64,000 bases of DNA from Cladorrhinum sp. PSN259. Taxonomy: Eukaryota > Ascomycota > Sordariomycetes > Sordariales > Podosporaceae. Where the stretch lies: NCBI GenBank assembly GCA_033725935.1, contig MU867074.1, positions 641,511-705,510 on the forward strand. Direction: 5' to 3'. The notes under the pieces were generated by a model, which was not told the origin of the DNA, did no database searches, and saw only the letters and a program-made list of their open reading frames with translations. The position numbers and the translations under genes were made by a program. Shown here piece by piece: positions 59,540 through 64,000 of this stretch (position 1 is its first letter; each line of letters starts with the position of its first letter).

Positions 59540-60118
59540 ATGGTACGCTCAACCCATACTAGCAAGAGGGCTGGAATTTTGTAATTGGAACAGAGAGCTG
59601 ATGTTGGAAATGATGAACCACAGGCCACCACCCTCCGCTCCATCAAGTCCCTCGTTCCCCTCCTTGACCGCGTGCTCGTGCAGCGCGTCAAGGCCGAGGC
59701 CAAGACCGCCAGCGGTATCTTCCTCCCCGAGTCGAGCGTCAAGGAGCTGAACGAGGCCAAGGTTCTCGCTGTTGGACCCGGTGGATTGGATAAAGATGGC
59801 AAGAGGACGCCCATGGGTGTTAATGCTGGTGATCGGGTTTTGATTCCTCAGGTATGTTCTTCTCTCCTCCTCCTGGGGATAGGATTACAATGTGTTGTTT
59901 GAGAGGGGTGTAATGGGTGCAAACTGGGAAATGGAATAGATGGCTGACGAGAATGAAAACAGTATGGTGGCTCCCCCGTCAAGGTTGGCGATGAGGAGTA
60001 TCACCTCTTCAGGGACAGCGAGTGAGTGCTTTTCTTTTAAAAAGCGAGTGTACATTTGTATGGGACGGGCAGCGCTGACAGTTTAAATAGGATTCTGGCC
60101 AAGATCAACGAGTCTTAA
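59540..60118 (+). CDS. hsp10: Mitochondrial 10 kDa heat shock protein (chaperonin 10)
   Basis: Exons 59540-59542, 59624-59851, 59963-60021 and 60091-60118 encode 105 aa. Hsp10 caps the Hsp60 folding chamber in the mitochondrial matrix. After MATTLRSIKSLVPLLDRVLV it shows RVKAEAKTASGIFLP, which includes the mobile loop that docks on Hsp60. AKVLAVGPGG, GDRVLIPQYGGSPVKVG and the ending ILAKINES complete the fold. Length equals the family norm. The first coding exon consists of the start codon alone, with an intron right after ATG. The start is chosen because splicing here gives the conserved second residue onward. Confidence 0.96.
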
Positions 60119-62281
60119 ACGTTTTTTTTTTATCAATGAAAGAAAAAAAGATACCCAACGAAATATTTGGAATGGATCAATGACACTGTGATTATTGTGT
60201 GTATACTATGTATTGACTAAGGAACCTTTGTATGCAGGGTGGACTGTATGATGGATGAGGAAAGAGGGGGGAGGAGAAATAGAATCATCTCCGCTCTGGT
60301 CAACAGTCTTTATGTAGGCTCTGCTGTCCCTTCTCGGGATTTGGATGTGGCTGTGTTGGAGATAATGTCTGCAGGGACAGATCGATCTTGTTTATTCGGA
60401 GCAGCTTCCGCTCACCGTACGCGCGATCATGACGACGACCCCCACCGGCCGATGGCTTATAAAAAGATCTCGGGATGGCACTGCAAACTTTACATGTTGA
60501 GCTCACATTATGCTCGCCAACGCGCTGCTGTTTCGGAGCCTTGCCGAACCAGGAATGAGAAGCCAGCGCAAATATTGGCCGTCATTTTCAATGCGGGTAT
60601 CCCCGCTGCCAGGAGACATACATGCTTTTCATCCTTGGTTGCACGACGGTATGTCGGTAGCTTTGGAAGAAAGAAAAAAGTAGACATCACATTGCGGCCA
60701 ATGGGGGTGCCTGGTAGGCACGGGTAAGTACTTTTTTGGTCTTACCAAGCAACTGAAGGGGTGGAAGAGGATGTTATTTCGTGCAGTGTTGTATATCTGG
60801 AACGGAGTGTGTCGGGTTGGTCCTTGCTTTCACATCTCTCCTCTGGATGGCCGAGATATCGATGCAGGGATCGGAGACGGATTGCCTGGTTGATGTTGTG
60901 GTTTAATGTTTTTACACAAGAGATCTCACGTCCACTCGACCCCGGGTTTTCTTCGTTCTGTTGTGTATTCCGTCCGTCCGTCGGATAATCGCAGTATCAG
61001 CTTCGAGAAAGGTTGACTTGTGAATAGTGCGGTGATCATGGACTGATACTAATGCTGGGCATTGGTTGTACGGCTTTGTTATGGCACCAGTCAAAGTTGA
61101 TGTGGTGTAGCTACCCTAGTGTTTGTCTGTGTTGCCTCTCGGTGGTGATAAGATAGAGGGGCTTTGTTGGAGCAGATCTGAATGAGAGACATCATCAGCT
61201 TTGAGAAATGAACGGAAACTGCTTGTTTCAAAACGAAGCGGGCGGCAAACGCCGAATCCATCAGATAAAGCAAGCAAATTCGAAGCAGCCGCCGGCGGCT
61301 ATTGCGGAGCGTTCCGTGAGAGGCTGAGGGAGTGAGTGGCCTACGGCGCCCCAAAAAAAAAACCAATTTTCTCAACTCCAGTATTGCAAGGACCAGGTAT
61401 GTCTCGGGGCAAATGCATACAAAGTCTGCACGTATCCGTCCTCGCTTCAAGTTGACCCAAAATGTTTTCCGACCAAGATGCAGGGGCGGGCAGGTTACTA
61501 CTCCGACTGGATGGATATTGGATGGACGAGGTTTCACGAGAAAAGAAATAAACAGACAAAAGAGGCGTTAGACGGAAAACCCCACACAATCTGATGATGT
61601 AAGGGGTTCATCAATTACACAAACACAGTCAATCTCAAACAGTGGCGTATGCACAGCTAACAAACGCAGGTCGTCGGGATTTATGGCGTGTGGTGGGACG
61701 AGCCAGGGGTAAAGAAGAGAATGCCTGGATGTGGGATGTTGGGAGTCCTCGGTACCTGGAAGGATTTCTGTTTTGTGAGACTTGGGGAAATTTCCGGATC
61801 GTCAGGATTCCTTTTCTCTATTTTCTTCTCTCTGGCTGAAATGTTGTTTGGTTTTCGGTATCCCGTTTCATTTGTCCAAAGAGTAGGGGAGGAGCAGCAG
61901 CAGCAGTCAGCAGCAAAGAAGGCTCTCGACCGTTTGTGTATTTAAAGACATGATCCTCTCATTCTCTTGATTCAAGACTTTTTTTTGTCCTTCAAGGCCT
62001 TCAAGTCGGGTGCTTGGCTTCGCCTTGACCTTGTCTCTCATTTTTTTTCACTTCTTCACATAACACAATACTTTATCTTCTTCAAAGCTGCAGATTTTGA
62101 TGGTCTGTGGTTGACGGTCGCCCAGTCCTTCACGACTATTTACCACTTATTCGAGTCACTCATTTTTCTTCATTCATTACTAAACTCTTCGAGAGAGACT
62201 CTTTCTTGTTTGGAGGTTGACCTTCTACCATTTGAACTTGTTCTCTTCTGTACTCTTCGACAGGTACTCTTCTCAGCCAAA
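60119..62281. other. 2.2 kb interval, promoter side of the AA9 gene
   Basis: No gene motif is recognised in several short frames. A TATA-like TATTTAAAG at 61939-61947 lies about 335 bp before the AA9 ATG. The stretch between is T/C-rich, as expected for a long 5' leader. Confidence 0.5.
61939..61947 (+). promoter_or_regulatory. TATA-like box of the AA9 gene
   Basis: TATTTAAAG stands upstream of a pyrimidine-rich leader that ends at the AA9 start codon. Assigned by position and motif only. Confidence 0.4.
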
Positions 62282-63719
62282 ATGCACTTCCCATCCATCC
62301 TCACCCTCGGTCTGGCGACCACATTCGCTTCCCTTTCAACAGCCCATACTGTCCTCACCACCATCTGGGTCGATGGCAAGAACCAAGGCGATGGCACCTG
62401 TATCCGTATGGGCTTGAACCCCGATCGTACAACATTTCCCATTCCAAGCATTGACTCTTCCGACATGGCATGCGGTGAGCCTCTCCCGAGCCCCCTTCCT
62501 TCGCAGTCCCCGCTAACAAGCCCACATAGGTCTCGACGGTCACACCCCAGTAGCGTTCACTTGTCCAGCCAAAGCCGGTTCCTCCCTAACCTTTGCCTTC
62601 CGCTCCTGGGCAGATGATCCGTCCAGAGGTCCCATCGACAAATCCCACGTAGGCTCAATTTCAATCTACCTCAAGCATCTTTCCTCCCCTTCTGCCTCCG
62701 CCACCGGAGGTGGATGGTTCAAAATTTTCCACTCTGGATACTCTGAGTCAAAACAGAAATGGTCTGCAGCAACCCTAATCGACAACCACGGCCTCTTGAC
62801 CGTTTCCATCCCCTCTGCCATACCCTCCGGCCCTTACCTGGTTCGCACCGAAGTACTGGCACTCCAAAACTACCCGGAAACTCAATTCTTCGTCAACTGC
62901 GCCCAGCTGTACATTACGGGAACGCCCGGCTCATCGATCCCCGACTCCAAGACCGTTTCCATACCCGGTCACGTACACTACTCAGATAAAGGACTAAACT
63001 ACAACATTTACGAGACTGACCCTTCCAAAACGCCGTACCTCATTCCTGGTCCAAAACCTTACTTCCCTACTTCTTCCTCTTCCTCTCTCTCTACCTCTTC
63101 CTCTCAAACCAGCGGGTTGATTCCAAAGGGATGCATCCTAAAGAACGCAAACTGGTGCGCTACGGAACTGCCCAACTTTAACTCGGAAAACTCCTGCTGG
63201 ACAGCTTCAGACGACTGCTGGCGCCAAGTGGAAGAATGCTATGCTGTTGCTCCTCCTTCTGGGTACCACGGATGTAAGCTCTGGTCCGAGAGGAAGTGCG
63301 ATATTGTACAGAAGGGGTGTAAGGACGGCGCGTGGGAAGGGCCGAAGAATAAAGGGGAGAAAATTGCTACTGAGGGGGAGGTTAGTCAGCCTGTTCCCGG
63401 AGGGAAACTGCCGAGGGTTGATAAAGGGGAGGATAGGGATACGGACGATGGCGAGGGGAAGGCCGTGGTTGTTGGGCCCGGTGTTCCTGTTGCTTCTGAG
63501 ACCGTTACGAGTAGTACTACGTTCAAAGTGGTTACTACCACGGCAACTGAGACTAAAACTTCGAGTGCTACTCTCACTACTACTTCTAGTAAGGGGCAGC
63601 TTGGTGGAGGTGTAGCAGGAGCTACGAGTGTCAAACCTGTGCCTGTTCCTACCACGGGCGCAGTTGGTGGTGGATGTAAGGGCGGGAGACAGCGGAGGAG
63701 AGTGGTGGTGGTGAATTGA
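62282..63719 (+). CDS. AA9 lytic polysaccharide monooxygenase with C-terminal 8-Cys module
   Basis: Exons 62282-62474 and 62530-63719 encode 460 aa. It should be a secreted copper enzyme that oxidatively cleaves cellulose or related glycans. The signal peptide is residues 1-21; cleavage before HTVLTTIWVDG exposes the N-terminal His (His22) of the copper-binding histidine brace. The second brace His is His104 in SHVGSISIYL. The family end motif QFFVNCAQLYITG carries Phe185 where AA9 enzymes usually have the axial Tyr. LALQ (Gln177) stands where a second-sphere His is usual. After a Ser-rich linker a module with eight Cys spans about 266-329 (GCILKNANWCATELPNF ... KCDIVQKGC). It resembles the extra domain CAZy lists with some AA9s, an identification from memory. 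A Ser/Thr-rich tail ends in a basic patch (GGRQRRR). Confidence 0.92.
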
Positions 63720-63786
63720 GAGAGCGATGGATAACTGGATGGTGATGACTCTCCTTTGTTCTTCGATTCTTATGAAGCTCATGATA

Positions 63787-63838
<52 letters not shown>

Positions 63839-63873
63839 TTTGTTTTTTGTTTTTTTTTTTTTTTTTGGTGGGT

Positions 63874-63913
<40 letters not shown>

Positions 63914-64000
63914 AGACAAAGAAAGGTATAAAGGTCCAGTATCGAAAGGCACTGGATCTTGTCTCATTTCAAGATTTTCTTTTTTGAGTCGTGGCGAAGG
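63720..64000. other. 3' region of the AA9 gene with T and G homopolymers
   Basis: The short tail after the AA9 stop is dominated by T40, T17 and G38 runs. Frames across it encode only poly-Phe/Gly or poly-Pro/Lys and are not genes. Confidence 0.7.
63798..63911. repeat. T40 - T17 - G38 homopolymer block
   Basis: T run at 63798-63837, a short interruption, T run at 63850-63866, a GGTGGGT junction, and G run at 63874-63911. The G run alone could form stacked G-quadruplexes. It may also be a sequencing or assembly artefact. Confidence 0.85.

Noticed and set aside
60239..60727. 162-codon plus-strand frame after hsp10
   Set aside because: No motif, and overlapping minus-strand frames of equal quality; probably 3' flank.
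63207..63914. Minus-strand 235-codon frame rich in Pro and Lys
   Set aside because: It is the shadow of the AA9 gene plus the reverse of the G and T homopolymers.
1..64000. Transposon, CRISPR array or secondary-metabolite cluster
   Set aside because: No transposase, integrase, terminal repeats, spaced repeats, PKS/NRPS or terpene synthase motifs were seen on either strand.

Overview
The window is nuclear DNA of a filamentous ascomycete, most likely a sordariomycete close to the Neurospora/Podospora/Chaetomium group. The evidence is: genes with many short introns (mostly 53-80 nt, GTRNGY...CTRAC...YAG), a class V chitin synthase with a myosin-like motor, a fused EgtD-EgtB ergothioneine gene, a DUF3112-type seven-helix protein and an AA9 lytic polysaccharide monooxygenase. 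I see 18 protein genes and one intron-containing tRNA. I see no transposon, CRISPR array, rRNA gene or other obviously foreign block. The species cannot be named from the sequence alone.

Layout. 1-3587 is a long promoter/leader for the chitin synthase (3588-9308, +). A tRNA-Leu(AAG) (10101-10219, -) and low-complexity DNA follow, then the 12-exon egt1 gene (14769-11297, -). After 3.2 kb without a gene come a tandem-GFA-domain protein (+) and a convergent ribokinase (-), then a CLC chloride transporter (-) that shares a promoter region with a Dpb3/POLE4-like histone-fold protein (+). Next are U2 snRNP A' (Lea1, -), VPS15 (-) and a membrane protein with a Cys-rich ectodomain and a cytoplasmic SH3 domain (-). 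After a 4.3 kb gene-free interval come a DUF3112-like seven-helix protein (-), PP2A catalytic subunit (-), exocyst Exo84 (-) divergent from Tom20 (+), Tyw1 (-), a TMEM42/EamA-like membrane protein (-), a Hal4/Sat4-type kinase (+), Hsp10 (+) and an AA9 LPMO (+). The window ends in long T and G homopolymers.

How the genes relate. Most are housekeeping genes and nothing resembles an operon or a biosynthetic cluster. Several share a broad theme of polar growth and membrane traffic: chitin synthase 5, Exo84, VPS15, PP2A and the SH3 membrane protein. Egt1, the GFA protein and the CLC transporter concern thiol/redox and ion balance. Tom20 and Hsp10 serve mitochondrial protein import and folding. The least ordinary protein genes are the AA9 enzyme with a changed copper second sphere and an added 8-Cys module, the membrane SH3 protein, and the seven-helix protein with a long disordered tail.

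Exon boundaries were set by eye from splice signals, reading frame and conserved protein motifs. Those inside conserved domains are firm; the first exon of the SH3 membrane protein is the weakest.
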